DNA from: Nephromyces sp. MM_2019
Taxonomy: Eukaryota; Apicomplexa; Aconoidasida; Nephromycida
Length of the DNA: 64,000 nt
Assembly: GCA_015657535.1 (NCBI GenBank)
Contig: JADHZB010001508.1
Span: 4,588 to 68,587, forward strand
Direction of reading: 5' to 3'
Both the position numbers and the translations under genes were made by a program. The first letter of the stretch is position 1, and each line of letters begins with the position of its first letter. Below are positions 10,930 through 24,590 of the stretch, piece after piece. The notes beneath the pieces are model-generated. The model was given only the letters and a program-made list of their open reading frames with translations. It ran no database searches and was not told the origin of the DNA.

Positions 10930-12590
10930 TGTGTGTGGAAATGTGTGTGCGGGAATGTGTGAGTCAGAATGTGTGTGGGAATGTGTACGTGAGAATGTGT
11001 GGGTGAGAATCTGTGCGTGAGTATGTGAGTGTGACAATGTGTGTGTGACAATGTGTGTGTGACACTTCTCTTTTAAAAATACGGCATTATGGAAATCTTT
11101 CTGACCACCTAGTTCTAGGCTGAAGTCATAATTCTCATAAAATTACAAAAGTCGAATTCGCCACCTTCTTGGCAACCCTACAAGCAGTACTTTTCTGATA
11201 CTGTTTTTGTCAATACAATCACTGTGCTTTAGAGGCAAAACTAATTCCACCAAGTTAGTCTGTTTCAGGCTACAAACCAAGATTTTATAAAACCTCATAA
11301 AAAAAGAAAAAAAATCTCCCTCTTCCTCTTCCACCCATAACTTAACCGTAAAATTGTAATCTTCAATAACCAAAGAAAGTATTGGGTTTTGTTGAGGTCT
11401 TCGCTAACAAGATTTGTATAGCGTCACCACATCACAAGAGGAAGAGGAGATGGTTACAAGCAAAGTAGATGAAAATTAATTACACACAGAAACTAGGATG
11501 CATATTATCAAGTGTATTTTTTGTAAGAAATGAGGTTCTTCAGGTGAAAAGGGCAAATCACTAAGCGAGACACACAAAGCTATTAGGAAACAGAGAAAAC
11601 AGGAAAATCATCAAATTCTGATGGGAAAATTGAAACACGAGAGTAGCACTCGGAGCGTTACCGCATATTCGTATAGTTAACTGTATTGACGTTGGCGGGA
11701 CTCACACACATATTTTCCTCACACAAAGGGGTAAACACACACGCGTACACACACTCATGGGAGAGGGAGGGAGAAAGGGAGAGAGAGTCTCAGATGTTGG
11801 ATAGCAGGTAGATTCACACATATGTTTCGCGCACACAAAGGTTTGAACACGCAAACATAGACACATGGGAGAGAGAGTCTCAGTCATTCCTAGGTGGATT
11901 CACGCACACGTTTTGCGCACACAAAGGTTTGAACAAACATACACACACACACGGGCGAGTCATAGATGAACATTTCCATCGCTAGTAGGTACACAGGACT
12001 ACCACCACGGGACTACACACACCCATAATAGGAATGAAACTTGATAAGTTAAAACTACTTTTTAGCCTCACAAAATCAGCAAGGAGGTAGACGTTGATGA
12101 TAACAGGCACACACAACAAGAATCTTTGATGACTAGGAAAACTTTAAAGCACCGGCATTACCACGAAGTTTATGTAAAGGTCGATGTAGGTACAGCACAC
12201 AAATGGAATCTTCGGTACCATAGAATAGGATTCAAGTATATAGACGAATGTATGAAACACGGTAAAAACCAACATCTCGAGCTGATGGCTATATGCGTGT
12301 GCAACCTGTGTAATGATGATTTTTGCGCCTCAAATATGCCCATCATCTGCCTCTACTGCTACTGCCGCTTTTTGCTACGTGTCTTGCAGTAACTTGTGAC
12401 CAGCTACCATTCGATGCTTATTTCTGAACTGCAGAGAGAGAAGGGAGAGAGAAAGGGAGAGAGAAGGGGGAGTGAGGGATAGAGAAGAGGGAGAGAAAAA
12501 GAGAGAATGGAGAGATAAAAAAAAGATAAAGAGAAAGAAAGAGAGAATTCCACGAAGAATCGCTTTATTTCAGTTCAAGCACCTAGTGAA
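10930..12590. other. no firm gene; TG, CA and GA simple sequence
   Basis: GAATGTGTGTG repeats at 10930-11070, CA-rich blocks with a repeated GCGCACACAAAGGTTTGAAC motif at 11700-11960, and GAGAGAAAGG purine runs at 12430-12550. A plus-strand open frame at 12126-12392 (TLKHRHYHEVYVKVD) is weakly coding-like but is not placed in a model. Confidence 0.5.
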
Positions 12591-12591
12591 C

Positions 12592-13913
12592 TCAACAAGA
12601 AACTTCATTGCTGCTGATGCATTTGATCAATTGGAATTCTTCATCTTTCCCACCACATCTTCCTCCTTCACACTCTTCATCTTTCCTCCTGAAACAAGGC
12701 GATAATTTATTCTAATATCCAAGCAAACACTTACGTTGCCTCTAGCACTGTCTGGAAAGCGCAAAATAAATATATAGCCAAAAACATGCAGTGTTTATGC
12801 ATGGCGGCCAGGCGAAACCCTTACAACACTTTTTTGCAGCTAGTCATCCACTATAGAGAGAATACCGTTGGATGAATCTAACGGATGGCCAGCTATTTCT
12901 TGCACCAACGAAATCACTGAATTGAATAATCCATATTAGGCTTTCTTGATTTTGAAATTCGTGAGAACTAAATTTTGCCGATTATAAAGGAAAAATGAAA
13001 TTCCTTTAGCTCTTCGCTCTGTATATGGCTTTACCGTTCAAAATAACCGAAAAGTCCTTCATATGAGGTCTAAAAAATGCTCTATTCCGCAGCAGTGCAG
13101 CACCAGCAACATAGTCAAAAATAAATGTTAAAGCTGAGGTATTTATATGAAAAGCTTTGATTCTAGACATTTGGGGAAGCACTCAAACAAATTTCAGCCA
13201 ATTTTCATAGATTTCTGTCTAGCTGGATGCTAGTGCCATTGAGCATCTGGCTTCATTTGCACCACTCATATGCTTTACTTTTGTTAAGTGGAATCATTTG
13301 AAATTCCGAAAGATCTCATTTAGGGGGAATAGCGAGTCACGGGCAACGATTAAGCTTTCCTTTGGTGCGTCTCATTATATCACAGCTATATTTTGCTTCC
13401 ATTTATAAGCAACAATGTAAAATCATGTGCCACAAAACAAACTTTTTCATCTAAATTTATCGAGTTTTCTAGTATTATTTGTGTCGTTTGCTTCCTCAAA
13501 AATAATGCAAGAAGCAGTGAGTTTTTTAACGACTTAATTAAGCTTTAGGGGAGTTTGTACCTATTTCCCTTGCGGGTGGTAACGATGACGTTAATATATC
13601 TATGGTCAGTTGTATGGGTGATATAAGCGTATAGAAAAGCCAGTCCATAGTAACACAGAAACACCAAAGGCAGTGTACATATACCCCCCCGCATAGCTAA
13701 AACAGCGAAGATATAGCCTTTCCTAAAGAATCTTCGCAACAACATTGCTTCAAACCCTGACATATATCCTTTCCTACATCGTGAATTTAGAAAGAAATCG
13801 AATCCATAAATAAAAAACTGAACAAAGCGTTTAAGAGCGTAGATTTCTTGATGGTTTGCCACATAAAAGAAGGCATATCCCGGTTCGCTAAAATGTATGC
13901 GGCACTCCTGCAT
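12592..13913 (-). CDS. 149-aa membrane protein, two exons, unrecognised
   Basis: I do not recognise this protein. Exon 1 is 13913-13561 (ATG start, donor AG|GTACAA) and exon 2 is 12688-12592 (acceptor TTGTTTCAG), joining in phase 2 to give 149 aa. The N-terminal part has aromatic stretches (FVQFFIYGFDFF). A membrane helix lies around residues 75-97 (RGGICTLPLVFLCYYGLAFL), and after the splice comes an acidic, cysteine-bearing tail (RKDEECEGGRCGGKDEEF) ending NEVSC. The phase agreement and strong acceptor support the model. The start could instead be an acceptor (GCATGCAG) just after the ATG, with exons further upstream. Exon 2 is also open in one other frame. Confidence 0.5.
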
Positions 13914-14854
13914 GCTTGTATAAGCTACAGGTCCACGAAACTTGAAGTTTTATGAAACCAGAAAATACTTGGAAATTTTTTCAAAAAGCAAAAACTTTTT
14001 CAGCACCCTGCTGTGACACAACTTTCAGAAGATTGCATGAATAAGCATACTCTCATTAACATAGACCACAGCGTTCTCGGGGCGATAAAGCTTAAGGCTT
14101 CAGAGACGGTAATTTTTGCCATAATATTTCATACTTAGGGGGTGAAAAAGTAGCAATTTTGACCGTTGAGAAGTATTACACACTACTTCTGTGACCTCAA
14201 ATATTAACCCAAAAGAGCCCATAACATTTTTTATAACTTTGTTTTGCCGATAACGCAAGCTGCTGAAAAGTTTCAAATGAAAGCTTGCTTAGTCAAGGCA
14301 TATCAGGCAAAGACGGTATCATGGTGTTTGCTAAAGTCGGACGTATCTTACACCATCTATAATTGTTTCTGCACTATTTTAAAACACTCGGCTTATATGG
14401 AATTAAATTTATTATGCTCTGTACGCTTGTTTTAGAAATTCTGAGCTTGTGTATAGACTTATTGATCATCGTTCGCTCCTGGATAAAATTGAAGCTATCA
14501 CGCCAAAAAAAACAAAGTAGCCTTCCCAATTTTTCTTGGCATGTTCCTACGGAAATGGCAAAATGTATACTGAAGTCCTCAAGGAAATAAAAAAAAATAG
14601 GGACTCAATCACTTTGTAGATAATCACTCGATGAGGACTTTTCTTTTGGATGAACACAGGAAGATTTAAATCTTCTTTTGTGATTGTTCAGTTATGTCTC
14701 GGTGAAAGATTCCAATTCAGTAGTTTATGATGCCTGCATTATGAATGGCATGGAGTTCTACCTCAAGGACTCTTCGTGGCTACCAGATCTTTTCAAGTTA
14801 CTTTTTAGTTGGTTTAATCTATTGTACCTAGTGCAATTTTTTTAGCACTGTATA

Positions 14855-16110
14855 TTATCGACCTTCTATCTTTCGCACGACTCTTTGAGCTACTCGAGTT
14901 ACGACGGTAGCTCCAATGACAGCTCCGGAAATACAGACAGCTCCAACTGCGACAACCATACCTGTGGCAGCAGCTCCAACACCCAACCCTGAAGAAGTAA
15001 ACGAGGCAGCGAAAAATCGCCTTTGCTGAATAACTTAAGGAAGATACCGATAGTCATCACTCCTATATAAAATCAAGTTTCACGCAAATGTAGTCTGCAC
15101 ATAATTTTTTTTTTAATAGCTCCACAAAAAAATACCTTCCCCCATCATCCTTGCCTTAAAAGCTATTTCTAAAGCCCTCAGAAAATAGAGTTACTATTTA
15201 ATAATTAACCTCCGCTTGATACCCTACACTTTTTGATCAAAAATATTTGCTTCTTAACTATATACCAAAAATTCAATACTATACGGTTTTCTACCTGCAA
15301 GTAAATGCCTTGCTAATGATGACAAGACTTAAGCAGGCACTTCAAATAGCATCATATACCTGTCTATCACAAATTGAAGTTTTCATAATGCATCAATTTT
15401 TACGTTCTTACTGCTTTGAGTATGCCCTATTCATAGTACAAACAACTACTTACCGACAGAGCTCAGCACCCGGTCATAACCATTTCTTGCCCCGCATAAA
15501 TCATCGGCTGAAAATTATAAGCAAAAGTTGAATATATTACAAAATTCTGGCAATCAATTATACAAAAGAAGATGCACTCTTTTAAATCTGGAGAGGTAGC
15601 ACGCCGTAATTCAAAGTTATACATATTAATTAATGCGGCATCAAATTGGACGACTAAAGAATTTCAAGTACTCTATATACTTTGTGGCAGTTAACTCGGG
15701 ATCAAAAATCTTCAGTCTGGCAGGCTGCTCGTATTTCTCGACGTATATCAACGCTGATATTAGTAGCAACCTTTCTACCGTCTATTTGACGAATACCTAG
15801 GTCAAAAAATTGTAAACCAGTAAAAGTGGTCACGATTTTATTTCTGGAACGTACAGAATACCAGTTGAAAAAACTAAAGAGAGGCTCCGCAGCACTGCCT
15901 GGGCTCTATAAAATTCACTGTGGAAATTACAGTCCAAAGCTCTACATAGAAAAAACTTGCACCAATTTTATCATGAAGAGACTTATACTTTGTATATTTA
16001 AGCCAAGTGCTCCAAAATTTTATAATTTTTGAGCAAAGGTAGCGGCTGCGAATAAAAGCTTACCTGAATATATTCTTAGTACAAGATAGGAGAGAGTGAT
16101 CAGTATTTAG
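14855..16110 (-). CDS. small Gly/Ala-rich single-helix membrane protein (at least 4 exons)
   Basis: Exons on the minus strand are 16110-16064, 15941-15862, 15507-15454 and 14988-14855, with GT-AG borders and phases 2, 1 and 1 that agree at each join. The 104 residues recovered read ...DCNFHSEFYRAQAVLRSLSL..., then DDLCGARNGYDRVLSSV, then a glycine/alanine-rich helix (GLGVGAAATGMVVAVGAVCI SGAVIGA split here) and a basic end RVAQRVVRKIEGR with a TAA stop. The start codon lies upstream of 16110, within 310 bp of the next gene, and was not located. The glycine-zipper-like helix with a basic C-tail would suit a small organelle inner-membrane subunit, but that is inference only. Confidence 0.6.
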
Positions 16111-16423
16111 CTATTAACATTGCAAGTATTTTTTATTTTTGACTTGTTACTGTATGCATGCTTTGAGCTGTAAAGTTTATCGATGTAACATACTATGGTT
16201 CAAAAATGATGATTTTCATGTGTGTGAGTGACTCCAATCAATAATGGAATGCTTGCACAATATACCCATGCAAAGGAGTTAACTATAAGCCCATGTCTTC
16301 TTGTTTGAATATAAATTTTTTCAGGTGGCGCATACAGAACTATCGGCTATTAGCGCCTCTCAAGTTGCCTAATACGAGCAAATTTGTTGTTCTGGTATTC
16401 TACAATCAATTCAGCTTTTGAAC

Positions 16424-19400
16424 TTAATGCATCACTCTTTTCTTACATTCTGGGACGTATCCAGAACCATAGTATAAGGGTTGATACTCAAATTCTAGCG
16501 GCTCTAGCTCCTTGTTGGTAATCTTGGGAACCACAGTTCGTAACTTCTCAGGTAGGCCCCAATTTGGATCGTAATGGCCAAAGTAAAGAGGATTGTAGGC
16601 ATCAGAAGGTTCATCATAGTAAGGCTTGCGAGCAAAAATAGCTTTCCTTATTTGTATATTTAAGGAAGGGTCATCCTTCTCTTTCCATGTTTCATCCTGA
16701 ATATTAGGATCCGCTGTAGTAGAAAGTAGCACAGATTAGTGAAGCCTCAGAAATATCGCATATTAACTGAGTGAAAATACCGTGACTACCAGAAAAACAC
16801 TACAAGAAAGCTTAGTTAAGCTATTCGTAGTTCTATCAAAATTGTTATAACCTCATACTGAAAATCATGGTGTGGCGAGACTCAGGATATAAATGAAAGT
16901 CTGATGAATCCTCGGACGTAAAAGCCGCTAAAAACCAAAAACTTTGAAACACTTGGCCATCCAAAATAGTGTTATCAGTTTATCCGATAAGCTATCCAAA
17001 AATTATGTGGCTCTCTAGCTGTGCATATTTGACTAACCGCTTTGAGTGTAGGTACCCCAGTTGTTGAATCTTCTTTGCATTGCATCGTCGATCTGAGCAG
17101 CTGCAACAACTATTGTATCGCTTAGACCTGAGAAATAAGACGCCATTCCATTTTGATCCTCCTGGAGCGGCTGCCCCTCTAATTTTTGCTTTTGATTTCG
17201 CATTTCAGGATGCTCTTCCTTAGCTTCTTCATTATAGGTAGCCTCTTCAGTGGATGGTTGTGTCGATAGATCCTTAGATGAAGCTACAATATAGGAACCG
17301 GTACCGACATCCTGACATGCCGATAGGAAGGAGTCTAGCAACTCTGAAGCCTTCAAAGCAAACTTGTTATTGCATAGGAAATCATGTGATTCTGATGCGT
17401 TCTGCCCCACGGAATGCTGTGTACTTTCCGTAGGACTACTGATGGAACGCCCAGAGTAATCTGAGGATGACAGGGCTAGAGAAAGCTATGTAGGCATTCT
17501 AACTCTTTGAGAGTACATTCCACCTTTAAAATATTTTTAATAGGCCATCTGGTCCAAAGCTCGAGATATCTATTTGCATATATGAATTAATTGGGAGCAT
17601 ATTGTGCTTCTATAAAATATTTACTTATTGCATTTTTTAAATTAATAATAGCAGTCCTTTTAACTTTTCCTACAGTACCCAACCAAAGGCCTCCCTGATA
17701 AACTCAGTGGGCAGTACTATTGACAGATATCTCAAACTTATCAAATGTTTAACATAAATTTAATGTCCCCCTAAAATTGTTGATGAGCGACCTCTTGGGA
17801 ATTAATGGAAAGGCACTTTTTAAACTAACACATTCTCAACACCTCACAACGGTTATAGCATTTCTTCAATTCAAAGCTTTTTTTGGGAGTAAGCTAACAA
17901 GGAGTAAGATTTTCAGGCCATGGAATGGCGGTACTATAATTCTGGATACTACATTAGAGTTATATAATTAAATTACAAGGTAGTAGTAGAAAATATTAAT
18001 CGATTGGATGGAACCTTATTGTCAAATCTTCAAGTGCGACTAAGCAATGCCTTCGATTTGAATAGCAAAATTCTCTTTGGCGTTGATAGCAATCTTAAGA
18101 GGCCATTAAGGTGCTACTTCTATTATCTGGGTGGACCTCTACAGATTTTCAAAAGCTCAAGTGGCAGCCATAAGCTAGTAAAACGGGCTCATCTACAGGT
18201 AAAGTGAAAATTGCATAATAGGCAGTTATTTAGAAGGAACCATTCATTAAAACTTTCTTCTTTAAATGCTGTTGACTATCGTTATGGCGCTTTTTTCTAA
18301 TTTCTAATATACAGGCGCATTATGCAATTTAGGTGGTACATGAGCTTATTTCGAAGTATGATCCCCGCATTACCTGTTGAATAGTGGTATTTACAGTATA
18401 ATCGTGACTTATGATACAGGCGTGCTGCTGCTCGTCATGCAATGTACGTTTACTTAGTTGAGCAGTAGCTACAAAAAAAGTTGCATGCTTTTCTTATCGT
18501 CGATAAGGTAGCGCCCCTTAGTTTCACCAACTTTTGTTGAATCATTAAGGATAGAGTACCCCGTTTGCTTTATGCGGCAACGGCAAAAATTTCACCCTCT
18601 TGGACAATACAAATATCTCTATTTTTCTGCAAAGTCATTAGGTCTAGTAAGCCTTCATGCTTCCTTTGATCTTCTACCTAAGAGTTACTTTCGGGAAAAA
18701 AGTTTCAATGGTCCTACTAGGGCTAAAATACATTCAACACTTTGTAGTTGTCATGATAGGCCTGCGGTCGCAAACTACCAAACACTTCACTAGTCACAGC
18801 CCCGGCATCATGGCAATGAGCAGCGCTTGCTAGAGCTTTCCCCCTAGGGCAGTATACTAACGGTATAGCTACAATGAAAGCTCAACAATAGAGTGTGGCT
18901 GCTTATGTAATGCAAAGCTGGGCCATCCAGTCAACTAGCATCAAATTATGCAACAGAATCCTCGGGGAGACTGATTACTCTTATCAACGAGCAGTTTGGG
19001 CAATTTGAGTTCAAATGTCGCTGGATATGGCAGTGTTTTTTTTGCTTATCGCATAACTGGTCACTATGACTAGTGCTTATATGCTCGGAATAGAGTCAAA
19101 AAATGCCGGTAGCCGAATATATCTGAATTTATGCTCGCGTTTCATGTCATATAATCGAATTTCTCCAGTTGCCTTCCCTGAGCACATGGTACTCGTGTAC
19201 CACGGCCAAGCTTAGAGAAGCTTTGTCATTAATGCCATGAGAAACTTTGCTCTTTCCGCATGCTGGAACGCATAGCGTGTTGCAAAATTACTTGTTGAAT
19301 GTACAGATTCTGCTACCGACTAAGTTATCGTTTTCATCACAGAGCCTATCTGTCCAGGGTCTAAGTTATATTGAATTTCACTGCTTAAGTGAGCTAAGCT

Positions 19401-22400
19401 GCAGCTGTGATACCGCGCGGAAGTACACGGGCCACTGGCTGCAGAGAGCTCTTAATTTTAGTATTTATACACGGTGCCAGATAGTTACTCCCTTTTTGCA
19501 AAAAAGCTGGCCACACTGCTTACTAATTAAATCCATACATCAAATTTAGACCACTTTCTAACTAAAATAAGTGTCATGCAAGCTATACCTTAAAAAACGC
19601 TGCCATGAGGTTTAAATTCTACTGATGGGAACCATATTATGGTCGTTTAATAAAGGTCAACCTCAGTACATGATGTATGGAACAGTCAACGTGCCTTCGT
19701 ACATAATGCCCCGAATGATAGTGTGTTGACACAACCTGCCACGTGGCATATTACTAATAAGTAAACTTAGCCGAAAAAGCATATATCGCGTGATCTTTAT
19801 CCTTTCATTACATCTTGAGGATTCACTGATTCCTAGCGGGTTTATTTTTAACAATTCACAAGAGGCTTAAAATAAACAATAAATTTCAACATGAATGCAG
19901 TTATTTGCCTGAAAAGGTTCAGCGTGTCGCCTACATTAGCCCGTACATTCTGAATTAACCCTATTGCAGAGGAATGCCACCTTATGGTTTACCTGGGAGT
20001 GTAAAACAAGAACCGAAAGAGGCCAACGATCCCAGTACTTCTCCTCTACCAGGGGGAATTCTGCGACCGTGTCCATGTGGAATGAGCTTCACTATCTTAC
20101 TTTTACTAACAGAATCCTCAGAATCTTGAATTTCCAAAGGAAGCGCAGTGCTGCTTGCACCTCTATCTAACTGATCTTGCATTGCAGCGACGGAAAGTTT
20201 TTGCTCCGCTGTGTAGTAGAACTATTTAGCGGTACGACATTGCAGTAGTCTAGAGATAAGCCAGTCAGCCCGGCTACCTTCAAATCTGCTTGAACCGACA
20301 AAAAGCACGAATACAATAATTTTTTGAGAATGAAACAAAGTGCAGGAGGCCTAGATAAGTGGAAATACATATATTCTCGTAGGGATGACTGTTTCCCGTT
20401 GCTCAGGTGTGCTTAATCCAAAGTTGGTGAAGCAATTTATGAATTGCGTATACTCGTGAGCACAACGATTTTATTCAAGTGAGCAGTCCAAGTTATTTCG
20501 CAGTTGCGTATCAATCTAAGTTTAAGTTCCTTCAAGTTCACCTTGTTACAACAAGCATGGCAGCGTTTGCTTCTTTGCTTTGCGCATGCAGATGTACCCC
20601 TGCATCTAATCATACGCTTTTATGATACTAGAGCTTGGCAGTGAACCGCAACAACGTAGCGTGACATGACCTATCAAGAGTCTACTTTGTACGCCGCATT
20701 CAATACCGATAGATATCAGACCTACTACAAGGATACTATATTTGAATACTCAGGTTCTTTGCTGTTTTTTTATTTCACCCCAGCTATAACTGAAAAAGCC
20801 TATATGGCCTCGAATAAATGATCACGTTCCAGCGATGCTTGAATTCTCCTACCAGCAAATATCAGCAAAGTGCTCCTAGCACTACTTGATGTATTAGTCA
20901 GCAGTTTTCTCTCTTATGCTTTTCGACTCTGCAGTAACTCTTAGAGTTTCCAGCAATGCTACATCAAAATACCATAAATATTTGACGAATTTGTGTCAAG
21001 AGGACCTTACCCACCAACGCATATCAGGAATAGAAAAGTGAAATATTTAGGCATTAATTACTTATTTCAAACCCCATCAACTGAAGTAGGTATCTTAGAA
21101 AATTTACCGATCATCTATATTATTGTGAAGTGCCACACTGCAGATGGGAGTACCCACTTACTCTAAATTACCTAACTAACCTAGTAAACGTGTAGAGCAC
21201 ATGTAAAATAGAGAGCCAGAGTTTTTTTTACTGCCAAATAGTATGCATCCTTATCAGTTTCTAGCAGATTAAGACGATAGGGGCAGACTCTTTGTAGGAA
21301 ACTATGCTGACACTTTGTATCATTTTTCAGAGTGCCATCTAAAGCTTCAAAATATTGCTTCCTTAGCAATTATGGAAACATTTGACAAAAATCTCACGAA
21401 GTCGCATTGTGAAAAGATAAATTTAGCTTCATAAAAGCAATTCTTTTTTCTCGTCAAATTCTTAAGTTGTAAGCTTTAGGAGGAATTTACTATGTTTTTC
21501 ACTCAAGCTCATTGAATTGACTACCCTATTGGATATGTTTGGCATATACCAACCTAGTCATGATAGTCATGTATACCAACACCCCTCATTCACCGAATCT
21601 ATGGCAGTATCTTGTTCCTATGAATCTTATTGTTATGATAAGCTAACCTCAAAGTGCAGTAGAACGCAAAAGTAAGCCTATGCTAGCAGTAACGCGAGAA
21701 TCATGTGCATTATGCATCATATAAAACAGTGCATAGAAGCGCTTACAGGCATAAAGCTTTTTGGAAATCATAAGAGTTCTCGAATAATCACAGAGCGAAC
21801 TTCACCTTCTTTTCACTCAGAAGTAGGGAAATTAAGTTATCCTGCTTAGCGCGTACTTACTGACCAATTTCACACTTCAATGCGTCAGACTATCCCATTG
21901 TGTACTATGAATCATAGAGTTATGTAGCAGCCCTAGTTGCATAACTTCTTTATATATCTGATTCCTGACTTTTCTCAATTGCTAAGTAAGAGGTCTGCAT
22001 CTAACTAAAGTAAAATTTAATACTAATGGTGCAGCGCTACTTACGCAAATTAACTTAATAAAAACTAGGTTCTCAGCTACGCTATGAATCGTTCAAGCTA
22101 CAAAATTAAACACAGCAAATACAGTAACATAGAGGTGTTGACTCTTCCTTTGTTTGCATGGTGTGTACGTGTGCGCAAATTATGACGGGATTTTTGCACT
22201 ATTTCGAGCTAGTTCGCGAGTAAGCAGCTGAATATTTACCTGAGCTGCAGCGCAGCAAGAAACAAAAGCATAGCATTGGTCACGTACTTCCCTTGGAGCA
22301 AGCCGCTACGCTGGAGTAGAAATAGCAGCGATAAAAAGTACGTGGATGACCCTATAAAACCTTCATATTTGTATCCGCAGTGAAGAGACGGGCGATGAAG

Positions 22401-24590
22401 AAGCATCCCAGATGCCAAAGAGCACTAGATCACATGCTGGTAGGTTATCCTTAGTTACGCCGGAGTTTATTGCTTGCCCGCCGAAGCGTCGAAGTCCATA
22501 TGGCCAATGATGCTAACGGCGAAAGGCGTACTGCCTATGGTGTGAGGGGGTGATGCGCTATGGTCGAGCACCCTTGTTGCTTCAGCTTACTCAACGCGAG
22601 CACGGGAAAAGGCTAGTCTAAAATCAGGATAATACCAATATGCGTAATCACGAAGCTGCTACCAATATATGCTACAAGATAGGGTTACAAAAAAAGCATT
22701 TTGATGGTTGATTCACTGAGGTGGCAGCTCAGTTCCCCACTATTTGCGTTGTAACATCGATGAGCCTTAACGCTTTTACCTGTAAAATAAAAGGGGGGGC
22801 GTATACGTTGACGGTGATCAGTAGAGTTACACTCAAAATGCTGACAAAATATAAGCGGGACAACTTATTCGTTTGGCAACCCCGGGGATAAATTTAGCTA
22901 CTTTAATATGTGAATACGAACTTAAAATATTCGCGGTACTCATTGTGAACTCTATGACCCAATAGTAGCAAGAGCAACTAATTCCCCCTGTTTTGACTAT
23001 TCAGTGACTAACTCGAGATTAAGATAAAATTTACACAGGGGGGCTAACTCAGGCTAAGTGGACGATAAAGAAGTTAATATGTGTATCATCGCTACCAAAG
23101 GTAGAAGCTTCATATTAAAAGCTGCAATTTTTAGGAATGCTTGTAGTGCTTGGGCACCACCGTGTGTATGCATACCGGCCATCCACCGTGTTCTAGATGT
23201 AGCCATTTTGTCACCACCATTCATTCTCAAAAGAAAAAGGACTAAATTGGTCAATGAATCAATTGCCTCACGTGGCGCAACATCGTGCATTCTTCTTCCC
23301 GGTAAAAGAGGCACCTCAACACAAAGACCAACTTTACGTTTTACAGCTTAACAACTTTCCAGGGTAAAACATAGATTAGCAGGAGTCGCAACAGGGGGTT
23401 CGCGCTTTAGCAAAATGATCCCAGAACATTTGCAGAAATTTTAAAGTTATTCCAGCAGTCTATCATTTTTGATATCAGAGGCAGTGCAGCGACTTCTATG
23501 TGTAGCAACCCAGGCAGGCTAAAAACGGAAAGCAAAAGAAGCCTGCCATAAGAAAAATACTGCAGAGAAGTTTAAAGCAGCACAGTTACTTACAGTTGGC
23601 TTTACTCTTTTTGCTTTCTTTAGGCGCAAGGTGGTGGATTATCATATTCAAGTTCAGGCCAGTGGCATTAGGGGGCCCACGAGAAGTTAATACCGTGGAA
23701 ACAGGGTCTTACAGCTGGTTAAATAGCCTGTGTCATTAGAGTTTGTCCGTCCTGGCAAGTTCAATTGTGTATTCTTCGCTGTGAAATCGACGCTCCAAAT
23801 AGAAAATACTATGTCAATTTTACACCTACGGAAAGCAAAAAGATTCCACCTATGGAAATGGCTGCTTCTTTCATCCAGCAGCCAATCTCTTCGTTACCTG
23901 CACTTGCTTTTCGTTATAGCGCTGAGAGCTATAAGCTGTTCGTGTTAACCTCATTCGCTGCTGCTTAGCAAAGTCATCCAAACATGAGGTGCTGCAATCC
24001 AAACTAATGATAGCTCTTCAAGCATGCAAGATGTTATAAAGAGTACTTTCCAGATGTGGTCCTATCTAAAATACGCTGGTATCACGAAATTCGCTATACA
24101 TGCACTGCGAGCAGATACTACCCTACTGTATTTCAAGTAATTTTTAATGTTATTGTGAAAAAAATTTATTGCTTTGATCTCAAGTTGAGTTTTTAACACG
24201 TGCTTGTCATAGATTCAACCAATGCATGCTCATTTTCATGCTTCTATGAGCCTTCATGGCATAAAAGTAGGACAATCACGTACTCAAGTGTGGAAGGTAA
24301 AAAGCTAAAGCAAGATTCTACGGTAGATACATGGCCAGCACCACCAGAGACCAAAAAAGCAGTGGCAGAGACATCATGACCGACGGTGCACGGCAAAAAG
24401 CCGTATGAGCAGTACCTGGAGACGCCAAGCAATTTAACGATTTCATCGTTAAATCCACTCGTAAATGCTTGAAGGCTTCATGAGCCAGTGTGAGGGAGTC
24501 TTGTACAATAAGCTCAGCATTACGTGAGTAGGGTAAATGCAACGATGGTGGTAGCAATGCAAACCAAGCGGCATAACATTGAAGAAGATG
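16424..24590 (-). CDS. unknown protein, at least 560 aa, seven phase-matched exons
   Basis: Exons on the minus strand are 24590-24416, 23346-23096, 22424-22240, 21361-21232, 20221-19993, 17460-17038 and 16713-16424. All borders are GT-AG and phases (1,0,2,0,1,1) agree at every join, giving 560 codons plus TAA. The N-terminal half is helical with hydrophobic stretches (LLQCYAAWFALLPPSLHLPY; PREAIDSLTNLVLFLLRMNG; SSTYFLSLLFLLQRSGLLQG). A low-complexity Ser/Glu-rich middle follows (EEATYNEEAKEEHPEMRNQK), then a Tyr/Pro-rich C-terminus (FARKPYYDEPSDAYNPLYFG; EFEYQPLYYGSGYVPECKKR). The 5' end is missing; small exon-like blocks at 25.4-25.7 kb could supply it. Intron 5 is 2.5 kb. Introns lack the TG repeats of neighbouring genes. 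I do not recognise the family. Confidence 0.65.
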
